Shown here: positions 24,963 through 33,419 of the stretch, piece after piece
How the letters are laid out: each line of letters starts with the position of its first letter
Numbering within the stretch: the stretch's first letter is position 1
DNA from: JBBQKI01 sp038326725
Lineage (GTDB): Bacteria; Bacteroidota; Bacteroidia; Flavobacteriales; Flavobacteriaceae
Assembly: GCA_038326725.1 (NCBI GenBank)
Contig: JBBQKI010000015.1
Coordinates: forward strand, 1 to 57,248
Length of the DNA stretch: 57,248 nt
Direction: 5' to 3'
Program-made: the position numbers and the translations under genes
The notes under the pieces: model-generated
Databases searched by the model: none
What the model was told of the DNA's origin: nothing
What the model saw: the letters and a program-made list of their open reading frames with translations, nothing else

Positions 24963-25906
24963 AAGAACGGATCCATACACCTTTAGTCACTATCATTATG
25001 GCCACCCATAACAGGGCTCACCTTATTATGGAAACCTTGGCATCCATTCAAGAGCAGAAGTATAAGAACTTTGAATGTCTTATAATTGACGATGGCGGGA
25101 CCGATAACACCTTGGAAGTTATTACGCCCCTTTTGGAAAACGACAAACGGTTCCAATACCTAAAACGTCAAAACAGCTATTTAAAAGGCTTGCCCGGTTG
25201 CCGTAACCAAGGCTTGGATATGGCAAAAGGGGACTACATCATCTTTTTTGACGATGACGATATAGTGCACCCGAAAAACCTGGAAACCTGTATTTCAGCC
25301 TTTCGACCAAAAGGACAAATTGATTTTTGTTGTTATGGAAAAAGCTCATTTGCTCAAGCCACCCCCATATTTTCATTTCAAAACGAAACCCTTGCCGTTG
25401 AAGGGAACATTGATAAAACCGATATATTAAAAATCCTAACGAATGAAATTCCCATGGCTTCTTGCTGCGTGATGTGGGAAAGGGGCTGTTTCAAAGATGT
25501 CCGATTCAACGACAGCTTGATGTATGCCGAGGAATGGGAATGTTATTCCAAAATAATTAGCAATGGGAAAAAGGGCGTTCTATTAAGCAATGTCCTTTAT
25601 TTCAACAGAAAACACCCCAACTCGAACACTGGGGAGTTTTGGCGGAAGGACCCCATACGGGTGGCCTCTAAAAAGGCTGCCATCCTGCTGGTGGCAAAAA
25701 ACCTTTCAGCCAAAAAGCTGTTTTCTCCTTCCTTGCAAAAATATTTGGTAGGGCTATCAATTTCGTATAGGGACAGGGAACTTACAAAACAGATTCTTAA
25801 GGAAGCCCCTTTAACCCCTCAAAAAAGCTGGGGATACCATTTTAAATATTATCTTTTCCCGTTGTGGCAGGTTTACTATAAATTAAAAAAAACTGCTTTA
25901 ACATAG
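24959..25906 (+). CDS. Family 2 glycosyltransferase (TTG start)
   Basis: A 315-residue GT-A enzyme with VTIIMATHNRAHLIMETLASI, IIDDGGTDNT and a four-Asp metal site FFDDDDIVHP. The start is TTG overlapping the previous stop (TTGA); the only in-frame ATG nearby (residue 14) would cut off the first strand of the fold, so TTG is preferred. The DLMYAEEWECYSKI segment is on the acceptor side. Donor unknown. Confidence 0.9.
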   Translation: MKERIHTPLVTIIMATHNRAHLIMETLASIQEQKYKNFECLIIDDGGTDNTLEVITPLLENDKRFQYLKRQNSYLKGLPGCRNQGLDMAKGDYIIFFDDDDIVHPKNLETCISAFRPKGQIDFCCYGKSSFAQATPIFSFQNETLAVEGNIDKTDILKILTNEIPMASCCVMWERGCFKDVRFNDSLMYAEEWECYSKIISNGKKGVLLSNVLYFNRKHPNSNTGEFWRKDPIRVASKKAAILLVAKNLSAKKLFSPSLQKYLVGLSISYRDRELTKQILKEAPLTPQKSWGYHFKYYLFPLWQVYYKLKKTALT

Positions 25907-25924
25907 GTTTTATTTCCTGCACTT

Positions 25925-27175
25925 ATGGGTTTGATTAAAAACATATTGATGATTGCGGAATCAATAGATATTGATGACAGTAGTGGCTCCAAGGCTAATG
26001 TGGGCTTGATCCAGAATTTGCATAAAATTGGCTACCAAATTACGGTACTTCATTACACCCGAAAGGAAATAACCTTGAAAGGGGTAAAAACCATAGCAAT
26101 AAGGGAAAAAAAGAATACCCTCTTCTACCTGTTAAGCCGCGCGCAGCGTGTGTTTCAAAGGATTTTTAATATAAACACCTCCCGCTTTTTTGAAAACTTT
26201 TTTGGGTTATCCTTTACCTATTACAATGATTCAAACAGTATGGCTGCTTCCATAAGAGAGCATTATAAGGGGGAGGATATGATCATAACCTTGAGCAAGG
26301 GAGCCAGTTTCCGGCCACACCATGCCCTGCTAAAGCTTCCTCAATTTCATGATAAATGGCTGGCCTACGTGCACGACCCTTATCCCTTTCACTTTTACCC
26401 CCCTCCATACGAGTGGAAAGAGGCAGGCTATAAAAAGAAGGAAGCCTTTTTCAGGGAGGTTTCGGAAAAGGCGAAATACAGTGCGTTCCCTAGCCAATTG
26501 TTGCTGGAGTGGATGGGGAAGCATTTCCCTAACTTCCTAATAACGGGGATAGTAATCCCCCACCAAGCCTCGACCCCTGAAGGAGAACACCCGCCCTTAC
26601 CGCACTATTTTGAACCGGCTAGGTTCAACCTATTGCATGCGGGAAACTTAATGAAGCAACGCTCGCCCGAGGGTTTGCTAAAAGGGTTTGAATTGTTTTT
26701 GAAAAATCACCCGGAAGCGAAAAACGATGCAAGGCTATTTTTACTTGGCCCGGCCTCCTATCATAAACCAATGTTGCTAGCTTATGAAAAAAGTATATCG
26801 GGGCTTTACGTGGATATGGAAAACATTCCTTTTGATGTGGTAAACCTGCTACAGCAGAAGTCCAGCGTGAACATCATTTTGGAAGCAAAGGCAAGCAGTA
26901 GTCCATTTTTACCGGGCAAGTTTCCGCATTGCGTTCAGGCCAACAGGCCCATACTTTTGCTCGGGCCGCAGCATAGCGAGACCAAAAGGCTTTTGGGGAA
27001 TAACCATGAATATTGGGGCGAAGTGGACGATGTTCTCACTATTCAAAGGCAAATCAAAAAGCTTTACGCCCTATGGCAACAAGATCCAGACGGGATGCGT
27101 TTGGACCGAAAGGATTTGGAAGAATACCTTTCCGCGGATTACTTAAAAAAAACAATTGAAAACATGGAAACGTAA
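25925..27175 (+). CDS. GT-B type glycosyltransferase, unassigned family
   Basis: A 416-residue protein of two Rossmann-like halves. The first half has the ILMIAESIDIDDSSGSKANVGLI opening of GT-B enzymes; the second begins FNLLHAGNLMKQRSPEGLLKGFELFL (about residues 236-261), the usual start of the donor-binding domain. The E-x7-E motif of GT4 is not clear: ILEAKASSSPFLPGK and CVQANRPILLLGP replace it, so the family is uncertain. Its stop overlaps the next ATG by one base (TAATG). Confidence 0.75.
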   Translation: MGLIKNILMIAESIDIDDSSGSKANVGLIQNLHKIGYQITVLHYTRKEITLKGVKTIAIREKKNTLFYLLSRAQRVFQRIFNINTSRFFENFFGLSFTYYNDSNSMAASIREHYKGEDMIITLSKGASFRPHHALLKLPQFHDKWLAYVHDPYPFHFYPPPYEWKEAGYKKKEAFFREVSEKAKYSAFPSQLLLEWMGKHFPNFLITGIVIPHQASTPEGEHPPLPHYFEPARFNLLHAGNLMKQRSPEGLLKGFELFLKNHPEAKNDARLFLLGPASYHKPMLLAYEKSISGLYVDMENIPFDVVNLLQQKSSVNIILEAKASSSPFLPGKFPHCVQANRPILLLGPQHSETKRLLGNNHEYWGEVDDVLTIQRQIKKLYALWQQDPDGMRLDRKDLEEYLSADYLKKTIENMET

Positions 27176-28086
27176 TGCCGCAAACTACTTTCACCATCCT
27201 TATCACCACCAAAAACCGTAAGGAGGCCTTGGCCCTTACCCTCCAAAAATTGGAAGGGATATGGAACAGGGGCGATGTGGAATGCATTATTTGCGATGAC
27301 GGCTCTACGGATGGTACTATCGATTTTCTTAAAAACAATTTTTCGGGAATTAAGCTAATCCGTAACGAAAAAAGCAGGGGGTACATATACAACCGTAATC
27401 ACTTGTTGGGCATGGTAACTACGGACTATGCCATTACGCTGGACGATGACGCGCATTTCCTTAACGAAAGTCCCGTGGAAAAAATGATTGCATATTTTGA
27501 AGCGAACCCGAGTTGCGGTCTGTTGGCCTTTAGGATATACTGGGGACTGAGTGAGCCATCTACATTACAAACCGATGAAAAACCCGAAAGGGTAAAAAGC
27601 TTTGTAGGCTGTGCCCATGCTTGGAGGATGGCAGCTTGGCGAGATATACCTCAATATCCCGAATGGTTCGTGTTCTATGGGGAAGAGGATTTTGCGGCCC
27701 ACCATCTTTTTATGAAAGGTTGGGAAGTGCATTACTTGCCCAGCGTGCTGGTGCATCATAGGGTAGAGGTGAAGCAACGAAAACAGCAACAGGACTATAT
27801 TATCCGAACAAGACGGGGCCTACGGTCGGGCTGGTACCTTTATTTTTTGTTCCTGCCGTGGCGGTTTGTCCCTAGAAAGATAGCTTATTCGATTTGGGTG
27901 CAATTAAAAATAAAAATCTTTAAGAGAGATTGGAAGGCAGCCTTAGGAATCGTACAGGCAATGGGGGATTTGTTCATACACCTGCCTAAAATAATGAAAC
28001 ATAGGAAGGCTTTGAGCCTGCTGCAGTACCAAGAATTTAGTAAATTGCAGGATACAAAAATATACTGGGTTCCTGATAATGAATAA
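27175..28086 (+). CDS. Family 2 glycosyltransferase
   Basis: A 303-residue GT-A enzyme: FTILITTKNRKEALALTLQKL, CDDGSTDGT, the DxD-type LDDDAHFLNE and the acceptor-side VFYGEEDFAAHHLFMKGW. A basic, aromatic C-terminal region (WYLYFLFLPWRFVPRK) suggests membrane attachment. The gene starts on the last base of the previous stop and overlaps the CMP-sugar synthetase gene by 8 bases, so it may use the CMP- or other activated sugar made next door; this is only inference. Confidence 0.9.
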   Translation: MPQTTFTILITTKNRKEALALTLQKLEGIWNRGDVECIICDDGSTDGTIDFLKNNFSGIKLIRNEKSRGYIYNRNHLLGMVTTDYAITLDDDAHFLNESPVEKMIAYFEANPSCGLLAFRIYWGLSEPSTLQTDEKPERVKSFVGCAHAWRMAAWRDIPQYPEWFVFYGEEDFAAHHLFMKGWEVHYLPSVLVHHRVEVKQRKQQQDYIIRTRRGLRSGWYLYFLFLPWRFVPRKIAYSIWVQLKIKIFKRDWKAALGIVQAMGDLFIHLPKIMKHRKALSLLQYQEFSKLQDTKIYWVPDNE

Positions 28087-28759
28087 TAAAACCATAGCCA
28101 TCATCCCCGCAAGGGGCGGGTCCAAACGCCTGCTGGGTAAAAATATCCAGTCATTGGGGGGTATTCCGCTTGTGGCCCACAGTATTTTATATGCCCAGCA
28201 AAATAGCGGGAGCATTGATGCGGTGTATGTGTCCACGGATGATGAGGAAATTAAAAGCATAGCCTTGGAATATGGGGCCACGGTAATAGATAGACCTTCT
28301 CAATTATCGGGCGATCGGGAACCAACCATAAGCAGTTTGAGGCATGTTTTGGAAAGCTTGAAAGAAGAAGTGGAAAATATCGTGTTGCTCCAACCCACCA
28401 ACCCTTTGCGACCCATTCATTTGTTTCAAAAAGCTTTTGATAAATATATGGAACTGGGTTGCGATAGTTTGTTTACCGTCTCCCGTAACCATCAAAAACT
28501 GGGAAAGATTTCTCACGATCATTTTATCCCCCTCAATTATAAAATGGGCCAGCGAAGCCAGGACATGGAACCTTTGTATTTTGAAAATGGCCTCCTCTAT
28601 ATATGCAAAGCTTCCCGTGTTTTGAAAAATGTAATTGTAACTGAAGGGACTTTTCCGTTTCTTGTTGACCATCCTTTTGCCGCTGTGGATATCGATACCC
28701 ATGAAGATTTGGAATATGCGGAATATTTATTTAAATCCCAAAACATTGACAAACCGTAA
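28079..28759 (+). CDS. neuA: CMP-nonulosonic acid synthetase, NeuA-like
   Basis: Activates a sialic-type acid with CTP, giving the CMP-sugar used by glycosyltransferases. The 226-residue protein shows the nucleotide-binding IIPARGGSKRLLGKNI (8-23), DAVYVSTDDEEI, LLQPTNPLR (about 102-110) and the late DIDTHEDLEYAE segment. It is of the short form without an extra esterase domain. It is followed directly by neuB (start after stop with no gap). The exact acid (Neu5Ac, legionaminic or other) is not decided by this sequence. Confidence 0.9.
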   Translation: MNNKTIAIIPARGGSKRLLGKNIQSLGGIPLVAHSILYAQQNSGSIDAVYVSTDDEEIKSIALEYGATVIDRPSQLSGDREPTISSLRHVLESLKEEVENIVLLQPTNPLRPIHLFQKAFDKYMELGCDSLFTVSRNHQKLGKISHDHFIPLNYKMGQRSQDMEPLYFENGLLYICKASRVLKNVIVTEGTFPFLVDHPFAAVDIDTHEDLEYAEYLFKSQNIDKP

Positions 28760-29800
28760 ATGAATCCCTCCCTAAACATAGCAGGCCATCAAATAGGGCC
28801 CGACAATCCACCGATGGTGATTGCCGAAATAGGCATAAACCACGAAGGCTCCCTGATAATAGCGAAGCAAATGGTCGACGCTGCTGGTCGGGCAGGGGCA
28901 AAATTTATAAAACACCAAACCCATATAGTGGAAGACGAGATGAGCGCTGCCGCCAAGGAGGTAGTGCCGGGAAATGCCAAGGTTTCCATTTATGAGATCA
29001 TGAAACGCTGTGCCCTGAACGAACAGGACGAATGGGAATTGAAATGTTATGTGGAGGCCAAGGGGCTTGTTTTTATTTCCACCCCTTTTTCTCGGGCGGC
29101 AGCTGATCGGTTGCAACAGTTCGATGTTCCTGCCTATAAAATTGGTTCGGGGGAATGTAATAATTATCCGTTGTTGGAGCATATTGCAGGTTTTGGAAAG
29201 CCTGTCATCCTAAGTACCGGCATGAACACTATTGAAAGCGTCCGCAAAGCGGTTGGTATCTTCGATAGGCATGGTATTGCTTTGGCCTTGTTGCATACCA
29301 CCAATTTATATCCCACGCCCTCACATTTGGTTCGCTATGGCGCAATGATGGAACTGCACCAAGCCTTTCCCGAAAAAGTGTTTGGGCTTAGCGACCACAC
29401 TTTGAACAATAATGCTTGTTTGGGCGCAGTAGCTTTGGGAGCGTCTATTTTGGAACGTCATTTTACAGATCATAAGGAACGTACAGGCCCAGATATTGTT
29501 TGCAGTATGGACGAAGGCGAATGCGCGGAATTGATAAAAGGATCAAGTGAAATCTGGCAGATGCGCGGTGGCACAAAGGCTCCTGCCTTTGAGGAACAGG
29601 TAACCATGGATTTTGCTTTTGCCACGGTCTGTACAATAGTGCCCATTAAAAAAGGCGAAGTTTTCACAAAGGAGAATATTTGGGTTAAACGCCCCGGTTC
29701 CGGCGAGATAAGTGCGGAAAAGTATAATGATGTTTTGGGGAAAAAGGCTGCTGAGAATATTGAAAATGATGTACAATTGCGAAATAAACAAATTGTCTAA
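28760..29800 (+). CDS. neuB: Nonulosonic acid synthase, NeuB-like
   Basis: Condenses phosphoenolpyruvate with an N-acetylated mannose-type sugar to make the nonulosonic acid. The 346-residue protein has an N-terminal TIM-barrel NeuB domain (VIAEIGINHEGSL, KFIKHQTH, YKIGSGECNNYPLL, ILSTGMNT, LLHTTNLYPTP, GLSDHT) and a C-terminal SAF/antifreeze-like domain (about 285-346; KKGEVFTKENIWVKRPGSG). KFIKHQT in place of the KFQ found in many SpsE proteins fits the NeuB branch. The gene abuts neuA; neuC follows after the GT10-like gene. Confidence 0.93.
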   Translation: MNPSLNIAGHQIGPDNPPMVIAEIGINHEGSLIIAKQMVDAAGRAGAKFIKHQTHIVEDEMSAAAKEVVPGNAKVSIYEIMKRCALNEQDEWELKCYVEAKGLVFISTPFSRAAADRLQQFDVPAYKIGSGECNNYPLLEHIAGFGKPVILSTGMNTIESVRKAVGIFDRHGIALALLHTTNLYPTPSHLVRYGAMMELHQAFPEKVFGLSDHTLNNNACLGAVALGASILERHFTDHKERTGPDIVCSMDEGECAELIKGSSEIWQMRGGTKAPAFEEQVTMDFAFATVCTIVPIKKGEVFTKENIWVKRPGSGEISAEKYNDVLGKKAAENIENDVQLRNKQIV

Positions 29801-29815
29801 ACAAACCACATCAAT

Positions 29816-30778
29816 ATGTTGGTAAAAATTGAAAGATATTATAGATATCCTGATATTAAAAGGCAAACACCGTCTTCAAAAATGGTTTGGAAGGATATTG
29901 TTTTTACTGAAGATAATGTTAAGGAATGCGATTATTTGGTTATTCTCGATTATCCAAAAGATGATTTTTCTCTAAAGGTAAATCCTCAAAATGTCATCCA
30001 CATTTGTTTAGAACCTTCCAACGAGGTATCAGCTTACAGACAATATGCGAATAAAAAAGTATCTGTCAATTTCAGCCAGATAGATACAGGTTCAAACAGT
30101 TTTCTTTCTCACGGAGCTTTACCTTGGCATATTGATAAGAGTTACGATTTTCTTTCGGTCTTGGAAGCGAATGATGTGCAAAAGGAAAATAAAATTGTTT
30201 GGATAACTAGTAATCAAAGAAATTCAAAAGGGCATAATCAAAGAATGGATTTTCTTGAAAGGTTGAAAAGTCTTCCATTTGTTTCTCTTTTCGGAAGAGG
30301 AATAAACCCTGTAGAAGATAAATATGATGTATTAAAAACGGCAAAATATGCGATCGCCTATGAAAACTTCCGAAATAATTATTATTGGACCGAAAAAATA
30401 TCCGATTGTTTTTTGAGTTGGACCATGCCCATTTATTATGGTTGTACTTCTATAGAAAATTATTTTCCAAAGAATTCATATATTCTGCTTGATCCAAAAG
30501 ATAAGCATATCGATCTTTTTTTAAAAGAAATTGTAAAATCTAATAAATGGGAAGATAATATTGAAGCGATTGGTGAAGCGCGACAATTGATTTTGGATCA
30601 ATATCAGCTTTTTCCATTCCTGCATGCCCAGATCAAAGCGATGATTGCGGCTAAAGGTAATTTTGCGTCGGAAAAAAAGGAACAGGTTGCCTTTCGTGGA
30701 GGCAATCTTTATTATGACAATTATCCTTTAAGAACTATGTTGGAAAAAAAAATATCCAAGTTGAAAAAAAAATTTTAA
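29816..30778 (+). CDS. GT10-like (alpha-1,3-fucosyltransferase-type) glycosyltransferase
   Basis: A 320-residue protein. The C-terminal donor-binding segment AKYAIAYENFRNNYYWTEKI followed by SWTMPIYYGC and NYFPKNSYI (about 175-225) is the GT10 signature (ENS-x-YxTEK ... P-x-x-x-G). By that match it would transfer fucose or a related 6-deoxy sugar, but no GDP-fucose genes are in the window. G+C is low (17 of 60 bases at 30361, against 26 of 60 in neuB at 29161), and it interrupts the neuA-neuB-neuC set. It was probably acquired separately. Confidence 0.78.
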   Translation: MLVKIERYYRYPDIKRQTPSSKMVWKDIVFTEDNVKECDYLVILDYPKDDFSLKVNPQNVIHICLEPSNEVSAYRQYANKKVSVNFSQIDTGSNSFLSHGALPWHIDKSYDFLSVLEANDVQKENKIVWITSNQRNSKGHNQRMDFLERLKSLPFVSLFGRGINPVEDKYDVLKTAKYAIAYENFRNNYYWTEKISDCFLSWTMPIYYGCTSIENYFPKNSYILLDPKDKHIDLFLKEIVKSNKWEDNIEAIGEARQLILDQYQLFPFLHAQIKAMIAAKGNFASEKKEQVAFRGGNLYYDNYPLRTMLEKKISKLKKKF

Positions 30779-30871
30779 ATATAAAATTAAAGACCAAATG
30801 CCAAATCCTTATATATTTTCATTTCCGAGTATAAAACACAACATATTGCAACTATCGACCACAGACTAAAC

Positions 30872-31990
30872 ATGAAAAAAATAGTATTCCTTACCGGTTC
30901 CCGTGCCGATTTCGGAAAAATAAAATCCTTGATCCAAATCCTTGAACAAAAGGAGGGGTTTGAGGTTTTTGTGTTTGTTACGGGAATGCACCTGCAAGAG
31001 GAATATGGCTACACGGTACTGGAGATAGAACGTTGCGGTTTTAAAAACGTTCATACGTTTGAAAACCATACCCACGAAACCACTATGGATTTAACATTAG
31101 CAAAAACCATAGCAGGTTTTTCCACCTATATTAAAAAAGTGGAACCCAGCCTGATTGTGGTTCATGGCGATCGGGTGGAAACCTTGGCGGGAGCTATAGT
31201 GGGCTCGCTGAACAATTTTTTGGTGGCCCATATTGAGGGAGGCGAGATTTCTGGTACAGTGGACGAACTGTTACGGCACAGCGTTAGCAAACTAAGTCAT
31301 GTACATTTTGTAGCCAATGAGGAAGCTGGAAAACGCCTGTTGCAAATGGGGGAACTGCATACTTCCATCTATACCATCGGTTCGCCCGATATAGACATTA
31401 TGTTTTCGGACACCCTGCCCGGTTTGGAGGTGGCAAAAGGCTATTATGAAATAAGTTTTGAAGAATATGCCATAGCCATGTACCATCCGGTAACCACCGA
31501 GTTTAAACAATCGGACATTAACGCCCGGGCTTTTGTGGATGCCCTGCTTTCCGATGTCCATAATTTCATAATAATTTACCCCAACAATGACCTTGGGAGC
31601 CAAGCCATTTTGAAGGAATATGGCAGGTTAAAGGGCAATCCCCGATTTAGGATATTTCCCTCCTTGCGTTTCGAGTATTTCCTAACCTTGTTAAAACACA
31701 GTAAGTTTATTATTGGCAATAGCAGTGCGGGCATAAGGGAAGCACCCTATTATGGAATTCCGGTGATAAACATAGGAACACGCCAGCAAAACCGAGCCAT
31801 TCAGGCAGATATCATCAATGTGAATATTGAAGAAACGAGCATCCGAAATGCCCTATTGACTATTGGAAAGCATCCTGTAAAAAAAACAGCATCTAATTTC
31901 GGGTTTGGCAATAGCGCTGCCCTTTTTCTTGAAACCTTGCAAAAAAACGATATTTGGGACATCAACCATCAAAAGCAGTTTGAGGGTTGA
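30872..31990 (+). CDS. neuC: UDP-N-acetylglucosamine 2-epimerase (hydrolysing), NeuC-like
   Basis: Converts UDP-GlcNAc to N-acetylmannosamine and UDP, the first step to a sialic-type acid. The 372-residue GT-B-fold protein shows FLTGSRADFGKIKSLI (6-21), VHGDRVETLAGAI, HIEGGEISGTVDELLRHSVSKLSH (about 125-148) and GNSSAGIREAPYYGIPVINIGTRQQNR near residue 290, which is typical of NeuC rather than WecB. ATG start. A 93-base gap with a possible leader separates it from the GT10-like gene. Confidence 0.93.
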   Translation: MKKIVFLTGSRADFGKIKSLIQILEQKEGFEVFVFVTGMHLQEEYGYTVLEIERCGFKNVHTFENHTHETTMDLTLAKTIAGFSTYIKKVEPSLIVVHGDRVETLAGAIVGSLNNFLVAHIEGGEISGTVDELLRHSVSKLSHVHFVANEEAGKRLLQMGELHTSIYTIGSPDIDIMFSDTLPGLEVAKGYYEISFEEYAIAMYHPVTTEFKQSDINARAFVDALLSDVHNFIIIYPNNDLGSQAILKEYGRLKGNPRFRIFPSLRFEYFLTLLKHSKFIIGNSSAGIREAPYYGIPVINIGTRQQNRAIQADIINVNIEETSIRNALLTIGKHPVKKTASNFGFGNSAALFLETLQKNDIWDINHQKQFEG

Positions 31991-32009
31991 GAGATATATT
32001 TGATAACCA

Positions 32010-33413
32010 ATGAAAAAACTCGGCATAGTAATCACCGATGGGGTGGGATTCCGGAACTTCGTTTTAAGCGATTTCCTGCCGGAAGCCCAACAGCGTTTTG
32101 ATGAGGTGGTCATCCTTTCGTTCTTGCCGGCCTCTGTTTACAAAGACATTACCGATTGTAGGGTGATTGAATTGCCAGCCATTGAGGAAAATTTCAAGAC
32201 TTGGTTTTTCAGGAAAGCGAAAGAGCTCGCCCATTTACAATTGTACAAGAAGAACAATTTCGGCATACAGGATAATTTAAGGTCAAACCGTTCCAAAAGC
32301 AAAACGCCACGTGGCCGGGCCACCAGTTTTTTGTTTCGGCTGACATCCCAGCTCCATTCCGAATCCTGGATTGCTAGGTTTACCAAACTGCAACAACGTA
32401 GCTTTAAAAGGCATCCAATTACTACGGCCTATGGCAAACTGTTGGAAGCGGAAGGTTTCAACCTGCTTTTCTTTACGCATCAACGCCCTCCCTTTTTGGC
32501 GCCGCTGGCATACCTTGCCCAACGGAGGAAGATAAAGACCTGTTCTTTTATCTTCAGTTGGGACAACCTGGCCTCCAAGGGAAGGATGGCGGCCGATTTT
32601 AATTATTATTTGTTGTGGAGCGAATTGATGAAACAGGACTTGCTGCACTTTTACCCCAACACCCAGGAAAGCAGGGTAAAGATAGTTGGCACCCCTCAGT
32701 TTGAGCCTTATGTGCTGGCACGCTATGCCACTGACAAGGCAACTTTTTATGAACACTTTCAATTAGACCCGAAGCTGAAAACAATTTGCTTTAGTTGTGG
32801 CGATATTTCCACCAGCAAGAATGATGAGCTGTACATCGGCATCATAGCCGAGGCAGTTCGGGATGGCCGCCTGCCTTCGGTAAATGTTATTGTGCGTACT
32901 TCCCCAGCGGAGGATCCAGTACGTTTTAAGGATTTGGCTCAAAAATATCCGTTCCTATACTGGAATTACCCTGACTGGCGCCTGAGCCGGGAACAGCATC
33001 AGGAGGCTTGGTCACAACGGGTGCCTTCCATAACGGACGTTAAGGATTTAAGGGCTTTATTGGAACACTCGGACCTTAACGTTAACATGCTCTCCACTAT
33101 GAGCTTGGACTTTATGCTATTCGACAAACCTGTAATAAACCCTGTGTTTGGGAACGATAAAAATGGGCTGTACAATGACCAGCGGTTTTTGAGGTATGCC
33201 CACATTGAACATGTATTGCAGGCCAAGGCAAGCCGTATTTCCACGGATCCAAAAGAACTCCTTCATGACATTGCCCATTATTTGGAAAACCCCACAGCCG
33301 ATGCCGATAACCGCCGTGCCTTGGTAGCTTTGGAAATAGGCTGTCCTTTGGAAGACACGGGAAGACGGATAGCTAAACAATTGGAGGAATGGGCAGAAAA
33401 ACCCGAACTTTGA
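32010..33413 (+). CDS. Predicted GT-B fold surface-carbohydrate protein, unassigned
   Basis: A 467-residue cytoplasmic protein with two alpha/beta halves. The first begins LGIVITDGVGFRNFVLSDFL and has the segment FSWDNLASKGRM near residue 190; the second begins KTICFSCGDISTS and has LLEHSDLNVNMLSTMSLDFMLFDKPVINPVF (about 346-376). The latter resembles the donor-site loop of CDP-glycerol/teichoic-acid-type transferases and other surface-carbohydrate GT-B proteins. No known family can be assigned with certainty. It lies in a run of glycosyltransferases in the same direction. Confidence 0.65.
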   Translation: MKKLGIVITDGVGFRNFVLSDFLPEAQQRFDEVVILSFLPASVYKDITDCRVIELPAIEENFKTWFFRKAKELAHLQLYKKNNFGIQDNLRSNRSKSKTPRGRATSFLFRLTSQLHSESWIARFTKLQQRSFKRHPITTAYGKLLEAEGFNLLFFTHQRPPFLAPLAYLAQRRKIKTCSFIFSWDNLASKGRMAADFNYYLLWSELMKQDLLHFYPNTQESRVKIVGTPQFEPYVLARYATDKATFYEHFQLDPKLKTICFSCGDISTSKNDELYIGIIAEAVRDGRLPSVNVIVRTSPAEDPVRFKDLAQKYPFLYWNYPDWRLSREQHQEAWSQRVPSITDVKDLRALLEHSDLNVNMLSTMSLDFMLFDKPVINPVFGNDKNGLYNDQRFLRYAHIEHVLQAKASRISTDPKELLHDIAHYLENPTADADNRRALVALEIGCPLEDTGRRIAKQLEEWAEKPEL

Positions 33414-33419
33414 AAAAGT

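Noticed and set aside
32010..33413. Assignment as a CDP-glycerol glycerophosphotransferase
   Set aside because: Only a loose resemblance of the second half was seen; the diagnostic His-Gly motifs of that family were not found.
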